From Alcaligenaceae bacterium (GTDB lineage: Bacteria; Pseudomonadota; Gammaproteobacteria; Burkholderiales; Burkholderiaceae_B): a stretch of DNA of 64,000 bases. Where the stretch lies: the NCBI GenBank assembly GCA_013416435.1, contig JACCEN010000012.1:106868-170867 (forward strand), read 5' to 3'. Position numbers and translations under genes: made by a program. This document shows, in pieces, positions 1 through 8,461 of the stretch. The notes beneath the pieces are model-generated. The model ran no database searches, was not told the DNA's origin, and worked only from the letters and a program-made list of their open reading frames with translations. Numbering within the stretch: position 1 is the stretch's first letter; the number at the start of each line of letters is the position of its first letter.

Positions 1-929
1 ACTTCCGCCTTGATGAACCCCGCGAATTCGATGGGCGTGCTGGAAGCCGCTTCCACGCCCATGTTGACGAACTGCTCTTTGATGTGGGGCTGCGCGGCCG
101 CTTTTTCCACGGACTTGGCAAGCTTGTCGACGATCGCGGGCGGCGTGCCCGCCGGGGCGAGCAGACCCCACCACGTCGACACGTTGTAGTCCGGCACGCC
201 CGCTTCCTCGAGCGTGGGCACGTCGGGCAGCGCCGCGCTGCGGGTGTTTCCGGTGACAGCCAGGGCCCGGACCTTGCCGCCGCGGATATGGGGTACGGTG
301 GGCCCCATGGAGCCGAAGATCATGTTGACGTGGCCGGCCAGCACGGCGGTGTTGGCGTCGGCATCGCCACGGAACGGAATATGATGCAGCTTGGTGCCCG
401 TGCGCTCTTGAAACAGCACGCCGGCCAGGTGCGGAGGCGCGCCCACGCCCGAGGAAGCGAAGGTCATGGTTTCGGGGCTCGCCTTTGCCAGGTCGATCAG
501 CTCCTTGACGGATTTGGCCTTGACGTCGGGGTGCACGACCAGGACATAAGAACCGATGGCTGCGACGCTGACCGGCGCGAAATCGGTCACGATGTCATAG
601 GGCAAGGACTTGCGCACGCTGGGCGCCAAGGTGTGCGCGCCGGCGGCCATGAACAGCGTGTAGCCGTCGGGCGCCGCTCTGGCCGCGGACGCCGCGCCTA
701 TGGTGCCGGCAGCGCCGGATACGTTTTCGACGACCACTTGCTGGCCCAGGTCTTTGGACATTTCCTGGCCAATGGCGCGTGCGACAAGATCGTTCGCGCC
801 CCCGGCAGGATAGCCGACGATGACCTTGATGGGTTTGGATGGATAGGCGTCAGCGGCCATTGCCGCGCCCGCAACGACCAGACTCGAGACGCCTAGGCAG
901 GCACTCAATAAAAGTTTTGTGGTTTTCAT
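1..929 (-). CDS. TTT-family periplasmic receptor (Bug), 3' end cut by window
   Basis: A periplasmic solute-binding protein of the tripartite tricarboxylate transporter (TctC/Bug) family, which captures small carboxylates or other solutes. The start is the ATG at 927-929, preceded by GGAG. The protein opens with a hydrophobic signal peptide ending in AMAADAYPSKP and continues with the family hallmark VGYPAGGANDLVAR. About 309 residues are visible and the family is usually 320-330, so only the last few residues are missing. It follows the CMD-like gene in the same direction after 37 bases, and the M20 peptidase lies further upstream, so the three probably share a transcript. No TctA or TctB membrane gene is nearby. 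The ligand is unknown. Confidence 0.9.
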   Translation of the reverse strand, partial: MKTTKLLLSACLGVSSLVVAGAAMAADAYPSKPIKVIVGYPAGGANDLVARAIGQEMSKDLGQQVVVENVSGAAGTIGAASAARAAPDGYTLFMAAGAHTLAPSVRKSLPYDIVTDFAPVSVAAIGSYVLVVHPDVKAKSVKELIDLAKASPETMTFASSGVGAPPHLAGVLFQERTGTKLHHIPFRGDADANTAVLAGHVNMIFGSMGPTVPHIRGGKVRALAVTGNTRSAALPDVPTLEEAGVPDYNVSTWWGLLAPAGTPPAIVDKLAKSVEKAAAQPHIKEQFVNMGVEAASSTPIEFAGFIKAE

Positions 930-966
930 AACGGCTCCGTGCTTGTTTGATTGAACGATTCGAGGA

Positions 967-1533
967 TCACGACTGATCCGCCTTGAGCTGCCAGGCCAGC
1001 CCGGCCTGTACATACTCGGCCGAGTCGGGAGTGGGATCCATGGCGGCGAGCATCAAGGCAAACGCCACGTAATACGCCGCGTTGAAAGATACGTCCGTGA
1101 TCTCACGCGGGGACATGAACTGCTTGAGCTTGGAAAAAGTCTGGTCGCTGACCGATGACGGCGTGGAAAACTCCAGGGCGTACTGGGCGAGCGCTTGATC
1201 CGCTTCGCTGAACGTAGCGGGGACTTCGCCCTTGCGCATCGCCTCGATTTCCTTCGCATCGATACCTGCCTGCAGTGCCAGCGGCACGTGATGCAGCATG
1301 GCGTACTCGTAGCCGCGGCCGGTGATGACGATGACGATCTCGCGTTGACGGGCCGTCAGTGCAGAGTGGTAGCGGACATAGTCGCCCACCGATGCGAAGC
1401 GTTTGAGCGCTTCAGGCGCGTGCCCCATGGACCGCAACGCATTGGATGCCTTGCCGCGGCTTTTTTCCACATCGGCCAGTGCTTCGGCGAATTCGGGATC
1501 TTTGGCTTCATCAAGAAGTGGCAGGCGTGACAT
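967..1533 (-). CDS. Carboxymuconolactone decarboxylase (AhpD-like) family protein
   Basis: A 188-residue all-alpha protein of the CMD/AhpD superfamily. The recognisable core is SALTARQREIVIVI followed by YEYAMLHHVPLA, the usual helix pair; the CxxC redox pair of AhpD peroxidases is absent, so a disulfide reductase role is unlikely and a decarboxylase or lyase role is possible. The start MSRLPLLDEAK at 1531-1533 is chosen because it fits family length; a longer open frame upstream would overlap the peptidase gene and has unrelated composition. It lies between the M20 peptidase and a Bug receptor in one minus-strand operon. The substrate cannot be read from the sequence. Confidence 0.8.
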   Translation of the reverse strand: MSRLPLLDEAKDPEFAEALADVEKSRGKASNALRSMGHAPEALKRFASVGDYVRYHSALTARQREIVIVITGRGYEYAMLHHVPLALQAGIDAKEIEAMRKGEVPATFSEADQALAQYALEFSTPSSVSDQTFSKLKQFMSPREITDVSFNAAYYVAFALMLAAMDPTPDSAEYVQAGLAWQLKADQS

Positions 1534-1571
1534 TGGCTTCTCCAGGAAATTTAATGAATGGAATTCGTCTG

Positions 1572-2750
1572 TCAAGGCAGATACAGTGCGTCCCTGGCCA
1601 GAATCGTCATGGCACAGATCTCGGCGCGCGTGACCAGGGTGCGCAGGTCGCAATACTCTTTGCGGGTATGCACGTTGCCGCCGACGGGGCCTGTTGCGCA
1701 TAGCGTGGGCGCACCGGCCGCCGCTGTCAATCCGCTGTCCGCCGACCCGCCGGTGGATTCGCCCTTGACCGAAACGCCCAGTTGCTGCGCCGCCCGTGCG
1801 TAGTCATCCAGCAGCATGCGGCTTTCATCAGTCTGGAACAGCGGCAGGAAACGCCCCTCATGCGTGATGCGTCCACAGGTGCAGGCCGGCGCCGCTTCCT
1901 CGATGATGGATGCGATCTGCCGCTGCAAGCGGTCTTCGTCGATGCCCTTCGGATAGCGCACGTCGAGGCGGCCTCTGGCGAAGGGTGCCACCGTGTTGAC
2001 CGAGACTCCGCCCTCGATGGTGCCGACATTGGTCGTGACACCCGTGCTTCGGTCGGTCAGCGCGTGCAAGGCGACGACCTTTCTGGCAAGGGCTTCGATG
2101 GCGCTGGCGCCCTTTTCATGGGCGACCCCGGCGTGGGCCGCCACGCCTTCCACCTCGAAATCGACGAACATCGCGCCTTTGCGCTCGACCACGACATTGC
2201 CGGTGGGTCGGCCAGGCTCCGCATTGAGCACCGTGCCCGCGCCGCGCGCCATGTCGATCGTGAGGCTTCTTGACGAAGGCGATGCGATTTCTTCGTCGCC
2301 TGTGAAGAATACGCGTATGGGCGCGACGTTGCCGCCGCACTCGAAGAATGCCCTGGCGACGAAGGCATTCATCACCAGGCCCGCTTTCATGTCCGCGACA
2401 CCGGGGCCGTAGGCGATTCCGTCTTGTACGCGATAAGGCCATTGCGCCAATGTGCCTTCGGGAAAGACGGTGTCCATGTGCCCCAGCAGCAATACGTGGG
2501 GCGTCTGTTCGCCGCCGGAGCCCGGAATATCGGCCCTGAGGCAGTTGCCATGGGATTCCTGGCGGTACAAGGTGGTCTGGATGCCGGCTTCATCGAAGAA
2601 TGCGCGAAAGAGCTCGCCAACTTGATCGACGCCCTGCTTGTGGTAGCTGCCGCTCTCGGTATTCACGACCCGTTCGAGCAGATCGAACATTTCCTGTTCG
2701 TGCGACCGGAGCCAGGCAGCCAGCTTCTCGTACCCTGCAATTTGCTTCAT
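1572..2750 (-). CDS. M20-family metallopeptidase (glutamate carboxypeptidase-like)
   Basis: A 392-residue zinc-dependent amidohydrolase of the M20/ArgE/CPG2 group, which removes a C-terminal amino acid from N-acyl amino acids or folate-like substrates. Visible motifs are LLGHMDTVFPEG (first metal ligand and adjacent Asp), GVADMKAG (bridging Asp), FTGDEEI (general-base Glu and metal-binding Glu) and a dimerisation domain beginning near GVAAHAG. The ATG at 2748-2750 is preferred over an upstream TTG because a GGAGG-type site lies about 7 bases before it. It heads an operon with the CMD-like gene and a Bug receptor and is divergent from the RpiR regulator, which probably controls it. Confidence 0.88.
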   Translation of the reverse strand: MKQIAGYEKLAAWLRSHEQEMFDLLERVVNTESGSYHKQGVDQVGELFRAFFDEAGIQTTLYRQESHGNCLRADIPGSGGEQTPHVLLLGHMDTVFPEGTLAQWPYRVQDGIAYGPGVADMKAGLVMNAFVARAFFECGGNVAPIRVFFTGDEEIASPSSRSLTIDMARGAGTVLNAEPGRPTGNVVVERKGAMFVDFEVEGVAAHAGVAHEKGASAIEALARKVVALHALTDRSTGVTTNVGTIEGGVSVNTVAPFARGRLDVRYPKGIDEDRLQRQIASIIEEAAPACTCGRITHEGRFLPLFQTDESRMLLDDYARAAQQLGVSVKGESTGGSADSGLTAAAGAPTLCATGPVGGNVHTRKEYCDLRTLVTRAEICAMTILARDALYLP

Positions 2751-2812
2751 GCGTTGGACCTCCGTCAATCACCGCGGCTGTTAATGACTCATTATCATCA
2801 TAAACGATATTA

Positions 2813-2834
2813 TTTTGCAATGAAAATTGCAAAA
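2813..2834. promoter_or_regulatory. Inverted repeat, likely RpiR operator
   Basis: A perfect inverted repeat: arm TTTTGCAAT (2813-2821), four-base spacer, arm ATTGCAAAA (2826-2834). It lies 63 bases upstream of the M20 peptidase start and upstream of the divergent RpiR gene, the usual place for an operator serving both. Binding by this regulator is inference from position and symmetry. Confidence 0.5.
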
Positions 2835-2875
2835 CAAGGATTTGGCACAGCGACTTGGCGTAGAATCTCTCGCGT

Positions 2876-2948
2876 GGGGTCAGACCCCATGCGGGGTCTG
2901 ACCCCTTTCCATACCGATGGGGTCAGACCCCGTACGGGGTCTGACCCC
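2876..2948. repeat. Two palindromic GGGGTCAGACCCC elements
   Basis: Two 30-bp palindromes at 2876-2905 (centre ATGC) and 2919-2948 (centre GTAC). They lie between the putative operator and the RpiR start codon at 2969, so they would fall in the 5' untranslated region of that gene. This is one of few sites where the element precedes a gene rather than following one. Confidence 0.95.
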
Positions 2949-2968
2949 CACAAGGAGCCCTCCCCATT

Positions 2969-3832
2969 ATGAAGCTGTTCGACCGGATCGCGAACTATCC
3001 CCGCAAGCTGACGAAGCACGAGACCAAGCTGGCCGATTACATCTTGTCCGGCTATCCCCAGCATCTGCTGGAGTCGGCTACGGCCATCGCCAATAAAGTG
3101 GGGGTCAGCGCGTCGACGGTGGTGCGCTTCTTTGCCAAGCTCGATTACGCGTCGCTGGGGGAAGTGCAGGACGAAGCGCGGCTGGACCTGGCGTCCAAGC
3201 TGACCTCGCCATCGCAACGCGCCAAGCTGGCATCCAAGAACAAGCATTCTCTTTCCAATGTACTGGAGCGCAGCCTGGAGCTGGACCGCGAGAACCTCAG
3301 CGCCACCATAGAAACCATAGACCTGAAGGCGTTCGAGGCGCTCATCCGCAAGCTCACGCAGCCGGAGACGCGTCGCATCTATCTGGTGGCGGCGAAGAAC
3401 AGTTCAGCGGTCGTGCATTACCTGTACACCCACCTGAACATGTGCCTGCCCAATGTCCATGCCCTGCCCACGGGCACGGCCCTGGCCGACCAACTGCTGT
3501 GGTCGACCAGCGAAGACGTACTGCTGGCCATCACCATCCGGCGCTACTCCAGGACCGTGGTCCAGACCGCCCAGCATTTTCGCAATTTGGGGGCAACGGT
3601 CGCCTGCATCACCGACAGTCCCTTGGCGCCGGTCGCCAATTTATCCGATCACAGATTGCTCATCCATACATCGAGCACGTCGCCATTTGACTCCTATACC
3701 GCGGCCTTCAGCCTATGCAACGCCATCGTGGCCGCGGTGGCGATCGAACGCCAGAAGGAGGTCAAGCAAAGCCTGAAGTTGGGCGACGAACTATGGACCG
3801 AGTTCGGCGTGTTCACGGAATCGAACGCCTAG
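2969..3832 (+). CDS. MurR/RpiR-family transcriptional regulator
   Basis: A 287-residue regulator with an N-terminal HTH_6 domain (about residues 1-80; LTKHETKLADYIL, then ANKVGVSASTVVRFFAKL as the recognition region) and a C-terminal SIS sugar-phosphate-isomerase-fold domain (about 125-260; RRIYLVAAKNSS and LLAITIRRYSRTVVQ). Such proteins sense phosphorylated sugars or other small ligands. The ATG is preceded by AAGGAGC. It is divergent from the M20-CMD-Bug operon and is its likely regulator. The two palindromic elements just upstream of the start could affect its mRNA. Confidence 0.9.
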   Translation: MKLFDRIANYPRKLTKHETKLADYILSGYPQHLLESATAIANKVGVSASTVVRFFAKLDYASLGEVQDEARLDLASKLTSPSQRAKLASKNKHSLSNVLERSLELDRENLSATIETIDLKAFEALIRKLTQPETRRIYLVAAKNSSAVVHYLYTHLNMCLPNVHALPTGTALADQLLWSTSEDVLLAITIRRYSRTVVQTAQHFRNLGATVACITDSPLAPVANLSDHRLLIHTSSTSPFDSYTAAFSLCNAIVAAVAIERQKEVKQSLKLGDELWTEFGVFTESNA

Positions 3833-3858
3833 GGCCTGTTAACGCTATCAGGCCCTAG
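3829..3858. terminator. Bidirectional hairpin shared by two stop codons
   Basis: A perfect inverted repeat with arms CTAGGGCCTG (3829-3838) and CAGGCCCTAG (3849-3858) and a ten-base loop. The TAG stops of both convergent genes lie inside the arms. It is unrelated in sequence to the GGGGTCAGACCCC elements. A terminator function for both genes is inferred; there is no T-tract. Confidence 0.65.
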
Positions 3859-5441
3859 CGAACCGAGAATGTTTCGCGCAGCATACGCCGCGAAATCTTC
3901 CCCGACGCAGTTCTGGGCAGATCCTGCAGGAACTGGATCTGGCGGGGATATTTGTACGGAGCGATAACGCCCTTTACGTGGTCCTGAATGCTGGCGATCA
4001 GTTGCTGCGACGGCTGATGGCCCTGATGCAGCACGATATACGCCTTCACCACTTCTCCTCTCAGCGGATCCGGGGCTGAGGTCACCGCACACTCCTTTAC
4101 CGCCGGATAACCCATCAGAGCGTTCTCGACTTCCGTAGGGCCGATGCGATAGCCCGATGAACTGATGATGTCGTCGGTGCGCCCGATGAAGAAGAGATTG
4201 CCTTCCGCGTCGCTGCGCGCGGAATCCCCGGTCCGGTGCCAGCCCTCGTCGGAAAACGCGCTTTCGACCGCGCCGTCGACCCAGTAGCCCAGCATCAAGC
4301 CCGGGTTGTCTCCACGCACCGCCAGCTCGCCCACTTCGCCAGGCTCGCATAGCGCATCACGAGTGTCGATCACACCAACGACATTGCCCGGCATGGCGCG
4401 CCCGATGGATCCGTTCTGAGAAACTTCTTCCGCTGAAGTGATGGTGCACTGAGGCGTTTCGGTCTGGCCGAATGCCACCAGCAGCGGAGCGCCCGAAAAA
4501 TCCGCCCAACGCCGTGACAGGTCCACCGTCATGGCCTCGCCGGCCGACAGGGTGAATTTCAGCTTGGGCAACGAGGCTTTCGTCGCCGTGGAAATGATTT
4601 GCCGCAGCTCCGTCGCGACAGCGCTATACATGGTCACGGAATACTTGGCCAACATGTCGACTTTTTCCTGAGCCGACAAGTTCGGCTCGACGACCAGCGA
4701 CGTGGCGCCCCAGAACCAGGCGCCGTACAACAGGCAGGAGCCCGCCCGCGTCCATCCCGTGTCACTGGTCGTCCAGATCACGTCGCGCGTCGACGTGCCG
4801 AACATATGCCATGGCTGCCAGCTGCGTACGAAGACACCACGCGCGGCATGCACCACCGCCTTCGGCAAGCCCGAGGATCCGGAGGTGAAATACATCAAGG
4901 CCGGCGCATCGGCGGGCATCACGGCGGGTACGATGGCCGGGCGCGGCGTCGCAATGACTTCATCCAGGCTTTCCCATCCGTCGGCGGATCCCCGGCACAA
5001 TCGCAACGCAAGCAGGTCCAGAACTTCCGAGAAACGGTCCGCCAGCTCCGAGGACGTGATGGCCGCCCGGGCTCCGCTACGCTTGACTCGATAGCTCACT
5101 TCCGACACGCCGATCTGAGTGACGCTTGGTACGGGGATGGCGCCCACGTAATGGCACGCAGCCATCGCGACAAGCCAAAGCGCCGTTCTCGGCATGAAGA
5201 TCAGCACCCGGTCGCCCGGGTTTACACCGCGCTCGGCCAGCGCGGCGGCAAGGCGGCCGACAGTCTCGTGGACCCGGGAATAGCTCCAGACATCTTCCGA
5301 ACCTCCCTCGCCCACGCTGATGATCGCCGTATGTTCCGGATGCGCGCGAGCACGGCGTTCGAGCACGTCGGCCGCAAAATTGAAAGCCGCCGGTACGACA
5401 AGCTTGCCGTCGACAACGGCGTTCCATTCCTTTCCAAGCAT
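3855..5441 (-). CDS. AMP-forming acyl-CoA synthetase/ligase
   Basis: A 528-residue ANL-superfamily enzyme that activates a carboxylic acid to its CoA thioester through an acyl-adenylate. All core motifs are present: YFTSGSSGLPKAV (phosphate-binding loop), VAFGQTETP, WHRTGDSA, IGRTDDIISSSGYRIGP (hinge) and PRTASGKISRR with the catalytic lysine near the C-terminus. The pattern resembles acetyl/medium-chain or aryl-CoA synthetases; the acid cannot be named. It is divergent from the PobA-like hydroxylase, so an aromatic acid is an attractive guess. The start is ATG at 5439-5441; the stop lies in a hairpin shared with the RpiR gene. Confidence 0.88.
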   Translation of the reverse strand: MLGKEWNAVVDGKLVVPAAFNFAADVLERRARAHPEHTAIISVGEGGSEDVWSYSRVHETVGRLAAALAERGVNPGDRVLIFMPRTALWLVAMAACHYVGAIPVPSVTQIGVSEVSYRVKRSGARAAITSSELADRFSEVLDLLALRLCRGSADGWESLDEVIATPRPAIVPAVMPADAPALMYFTSGSSGLPKAVVHAARGVFVRSWQPWHMFGTSTRDVIWTTSDTGWTRAGSCLLYGAWFWGATSLVVEPNLSAQEKVDMLAKYSVTMYSAVATELRQIISTATKASLPKLKFTLSAGEAMTVDLSRRWADFSGAPLLVAFGQTETPQCTITSAEEVSQNGSIGRAMPGNVVGVIDTRDALCEPGEVGELAVRGDNPGLMLGYWVDGAVESAFSDEGWHRTGDSARSDAEGNLFFIGRTDDIISSSGYRIGPTEVENALMGYPAVKECAVTSAPDPLRGEVVKAYIVLHQGHQPSQQLIASIQDHVKGVIAPYKYPRQIQFLQDLPRTASGKISRRMLRETFSVR

Positions 5442-5524
5442 TGCTTACCCTCGATGGTTATGCGAGACAGAGACGAGTTTACCGTCGTACGCCGCGTGCA
5501 ATGCATGAGTTTTCCCCTTGAAAT

Positions 5525-5580
5525 CATAGAGAAAAATCTATGCGTCGCGCATGCCGAACCATAGGTTTTTTCCTATGGTT
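5525..5580. promoter_or_regulatory. Tandem inverted repeats between ligase and hydroxylase genes
   Basis: Two inverted repeats of the same design: CATAGA, six bases, TCTATG (5525-5542) and AACCATAGG, six bases, CCTATGGTT (5557-5580). Both contain CATAG and CTATG half sites with equal spacing, and their centres are 35 bp apart. They lie in the 222-bp divergent region, so they look like a double operator for a regulator that is not encoded next to it. Confidence 0.55.
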
Positions 5581-5663
5581 CGCACCGCTTTTTTAATTTG
5601 TTAAGCCCCGCCACGCTCGGTAGAGTCCTTACTTATTTTCCATTCAAGGACCAGGAGCAGAAC

Positions 5664-6887
5664 ATGCGCACACAGGTAGGCATCATCGGGGCGGGGCCAT
5701 CGGGATTGGTGCTTTCACATCTACTTTACCTACACGGCATCGACTCGGTGATTCTGGAGGCGCGCAGCCAGGCGTATGTGGAAGCCCGGATGAGAGCGGG
5801 CGTGCTCGATTCCGACGTGAGCGCCCTTTTCAGGGAAATCGGCGTCGGCGAACGAATGATGAAGGAAGGCCTGCCCCAGGAACAAATGGAGATCCGCTTC
5901 CTGGGCAAGCGGCGGTTCATCAACTGGAGGGAGCTCGCAGGTGGCCGCGTCAACATGGTCTATGGCCAGCAAGAGGTGGTCAAGGACTTCATACACCGGC
6001 GCCAGCAAGACAATGGCAAGCTTTTCTTTGAAGCGCAGGCGCTGCGCATCAGGGATCTGGATGGCCGGCCCGTCATTGAATACATCCATGAAGGGCAGGA
6101 GAAAGAACTGAAATGCGACCTGATCGCCGCTTGCGACGGCTACCACGGAATCGGCCGGCAGACCATTCCCGCCGACAAGCTGGAAGCGTATGAGCTGAAC
6201 TACTCCTTCGCCTGGCTGGGCATCGTCGCCCAGGCCAAGCCCTCGAGCAAATGGCTGGTGACTTCCGCTCACGAACGCGGCTATGCCATGCATAGCATGC
6301 GCTCCCCCAGTATCAGCCGGAACTACTTGCAGATCCCGCTGACGGACACCGTCGACGACTGGAGCGACGAGCGCATCTGGCAAGAGCTTCAAACGCGACT
6401 GGAAACGAATGCGGACTGGAAGCTTGAAGAGGGCAAGATACTGGAGAAGACCCGCTTCGACATACGCAGCTTCGTGTGCCACACCATGCAGTACAAGAAG
6501 ATGTTCCTGGCCGGAGATGCCGCTCATATGGTGCCGCCCACCGGCGGACGCGGACTGAACCAGGCGATTGCCGACGTATGCATCCTGGCGGACGGGATCG
6601 CCGAATACTTCAGGAAGTCATCGATAGAGTATCTGGAAAGCTATACCCAGCTGTGCCTGCAGCGCGTTTGGCATGCGCAGCAGTTCACCTGGAAGATGAC
6701 CTCGGTGCTACAAAGACTGGACTGGGACAACAAGAACGCATACCACCGCCAAGTCCAGCTCGCCCAACTGGAATACCTGACCAGCAACCGGGCCGCGGCC
6801 ACCAGCCTGGCCGAGTGCTATGCAGGCACGCCGCTGCAGACATCGTTTCTTCCCGCAGACCGGCCTCGCTATCCCCAGATTTGCTAA
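5664..6887 (+). CDS. 4-hydroxybenzoate 3-monooxygenase homologue (PobA-like) with altered active site
   Basis: A 407-residue class A flavoprotein aromatic hydroxylase. It aligns without gaps to the first 70 residues of Pseudomonas PobA as I remember it: GAGPSG FAD motif, RAGVLD, then GDAAHMVPPTGGRGLN. The substrate-carboxylate ligands match Ser212, Arg214, Arg220 and Tyr222, and Tyr385 is present (ECYAG). Two members of the PobA proton relay are changed: the Tyr201 position is Thr (WLVTSAHERG) and the His72 position is Gln (GLPQEQ). It may therefore use a different para-substituted benzoate or work with a different relay. The start is ATG 5664 with AGGAG upstream; a longer frame from 5598 lacks such a site. 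Confidence 0.85.
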   Translation: MRTQVGIIGAGPSGLVLSHLLYLHGIDSVILEARSQAYVEARMRAGVLDSDVSALFREIGVGERMMKEGLPQEQMEIRFLGKRRFINWRELAGGRVNMVYGQQEVVKDFIHRRQQDNGKLFFEAQALRIRDLDGRPVIEYIHEGQEKELKCDLIAACDGYHGIGRQTIPADKLEAYELNYSFAWLGIVAQAKPSSKWLVTSAHERGYAMHSMRSPSISRNYLQIPLTDTVDDWSDERIWQELQTRLETNADWKLEEGKILEKTRFDIRSFVCHTMQYKKMFLAGDAAHMVPPTGGRGLNQAIADVCILADGIAEYFRKSSIEYLESYTQLCLQRVWHAQQFTWKMTSVLQRLDWDNKNAYHRQVQLAQLEYLTSNRAAATSLAECYAGTPLQTSFLPADRPRYPQIC

Positions 6888-6940
6888 ATATTTATCTCAA
6901 TCCATAAATTTACTTAATGCGTCGAGCCAGAAATTTTATT

Positions 6941-6965
6941 GGATGCCCGACCGGACATCCTCTTT
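6941..6965 (+). terminator. Possible Rho-independent terminator after PobA-like gene
   Basis: An eight-base stem with one mismatch (GGATGCCC at 6941-6948 against GGACATCC at 6953-6960) and a four-base loop, followed by TCTTT. It lies 54 bases after the hydroxylase stop and before the next Bug gene. The stem is weak, so this is tentative. Confidence 0.35.
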
Positions 6966-7039
6966 AATTGCTGATAGCTGAGCACCCGCTGCCTTCATGC
7001 TGATAAGAACGCATATATGAACACCCGAGGAGCATTCCC

Positions 7040-8005
7040 ATGAAACACAGCTTGTTAGCCCGACCCATCCAGGCTATTGGTTTTTCATTACTGATTTCCT
7101 TCACGTCTTTCGCCGCTGCCCAGGGCGCCTCCAATGCGCCTGTCTCGCTGGTGGTGCCCTTCGCACCGGGAGGCAGCGTCGACCTGGTTGCCCGCGCGGT
7201 GTCAGAGCCGTTGGCCAAAGAACTGAAGTCCACCGTCGTCGTCGACAACCGGCCCGGGGCCTCGGGTTCGCTGGGCGCGTTGCACACGATACGCTCCACA
7301 CCCAACGGCAAGACCCTGCTTCTGGGCTCGACCAGCACGATCAGCGTACGTCCGCTGCTCGAGCCGCCACCCGGCTATGATCCCGCAAAAGACCTGACGC
7401 CGCTGAACCTGACCGCCGGCGTTCCCCATGTCATCGTGGCCAATCCATCCGTGCCCGCAAGCAACATCAAAGAGCTCATCGCGCTTGCCAAGTCAAGCAA
7501 AGACAGCCTTTCGTGGGGCGATTCGGGTCCGGGCACGCCCCATCACCTGGCCGGGCAGCTTCTTGCCCGCGAAGCCGGCATCGACCTGCTGTTCGTGGCA
7601 TACCGCGGCACATCAGCCGTCGTCACCGACCTGGTGGCGGGCCACGTACAGGTTTCCTCCGTTGAAATGGGCGTAGCCCTGCCCTATATCCAGAACGGTC
7701 GGCTCAAAGTGCTGGGCATATCTTCGCTGGAGCGCAACAAGGCCTTGCCCGATGTGCCCACCGTCAGCGAACAAGGCGTCGAGGGCTACAACATTCAATC
7801 GTGGTTCGGTTTCTTCGCGCCGTCGCAAACTCCGGCTGCACAAGTGAAAGAGCTCACCGACGCATTGAAGGCGGCGGTGTCCTCCGAACAGGCGATCCAG
7901 GCGCTGAACCAATCCGGCCTGGAGGCGATCAATCAAAGCGGGCCGGAGTTCCAAGAGTTCCTGAAGCGCGAGCACGCGAAGTGGTCGCGCGCCATAGGGA
8001 AGTAA
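7040..8005 (+). CDS. TTT-family periplasmic receptor (Bug)
   Basis: A 321-residue TctC/Bug solute receptor. A signal peptide ends near SFAAAQGASNAP, followed by VSLVVPFAPGGSVDLVAR and VVVDNRPGASGSLG, the family's ligand-loop motifs. The ATG at 7040 has AGGAG eight bases upstream. It is followed after three bases by a MaoC-type hydratase, so the two are co-transcribed and the ligand may be the acid that the hydratase pathway handles. No membrane components are encoded near it. Confidence 0.9.
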   Translation: MKHSLLARPIQAIGFSLLISFTSFAAAQGASNAPVSLVVPFAPGGSVDLVARAVSEPLAKELKSTVVVDNRPGASGSLGALHTIRSTPNGKTLLLGSTSTISVRPLLEPPPGYDPAKDLTPLNLTAGVPHVIVANPSVPASNIKELIALAKSSKDSLSWGDSGPGTPHHLAGQLLAREAGIDLLFVAYRGTSAVVTDLVAGHVQVSSVEMGVALPYIQNGRLKVLGISSLERNKALPDVPTVSEQGVEGYNIQSWFGFFAPSQTPAAQVKELTDALKAAVSSEQAIQALNQSGLEAINQSGPEFQEFLKREHAKWSRAIGK

Positions 8006-8008
8006 GCC

Positions 8009-8461
8009 GTGCGCGACCTGTACTTCGAGGACATCGTCGAGGGCTACCGGTTCGAAACCGGAGCCCGCAGCATCACGGAAGCCGACATCGTCAACTTTGC
8101 GGGCGTGTCGGGCGACTTCCACAAGCTGCACATGGACGCCGAGTATGCCGAAAAGCACACGCCTTACGGAAGGCGGATTGCGCACGGCATGCTGGTCGTT
8201 TCCATCACGACCGGCCTGATGGTCCGCAGCGACTTCATGCGCGCCATCGAAACCAGCACTTTGGGCGTGAAGGAAATCCGCTGCGCGTTCAAGAAGCCCG
8301 TATTCATAGGCGATACCATCCGGGTTCGCGCCGAAATCATCGGCCGGTCCGAAAGCAAGGCCGGCAACCGTGGAACGATTCAGATGCGAAGAGAGGTGTT
8401 GAACCAGAATGACGAAGTGGTCGTAGAGCTAAGCTGGTTCGCCACTTTGCTCAAGCGCTGA
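8009..8461 (+). CDS. MaoC-like (R)-specific enoyl-CoA hydratase/dehydratase
   Basis: A 150-residue single hot-dog-fold protein of the MaoC family, which usually hydrates enoyl-CoA or dehydrates 3-hydroxyacyl-CoA. The signature FAGVSGDFHKLHMDAEYA carries the Asp and His pair of R-hydratases, followed by the overhang helix and IAHGMLVVSITTGL. It begins with GTG at 8009, three bases after the Bug stop, and translation is probably coupled. Its 3' end overlaps the convergent LysR gene by 33 bases. The acyl substrate is unknown; some MaoC proteins act on mesaconyl-CoA type substrates. Confidence 0.85.
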   Translation: MRDLYFEDIVEGYRFETGARSITEADIVNFAGVSGDFHKLHMDAEYAEKHTPYGRRIAHGMLVVSITTGLMVRSDFMRAIETSTLGVKEIRCAFKKPVFIGDTIRVRAEIIGRSESKAGNRGTIQMRREVLNQNDEVVVELSWFATLLKR

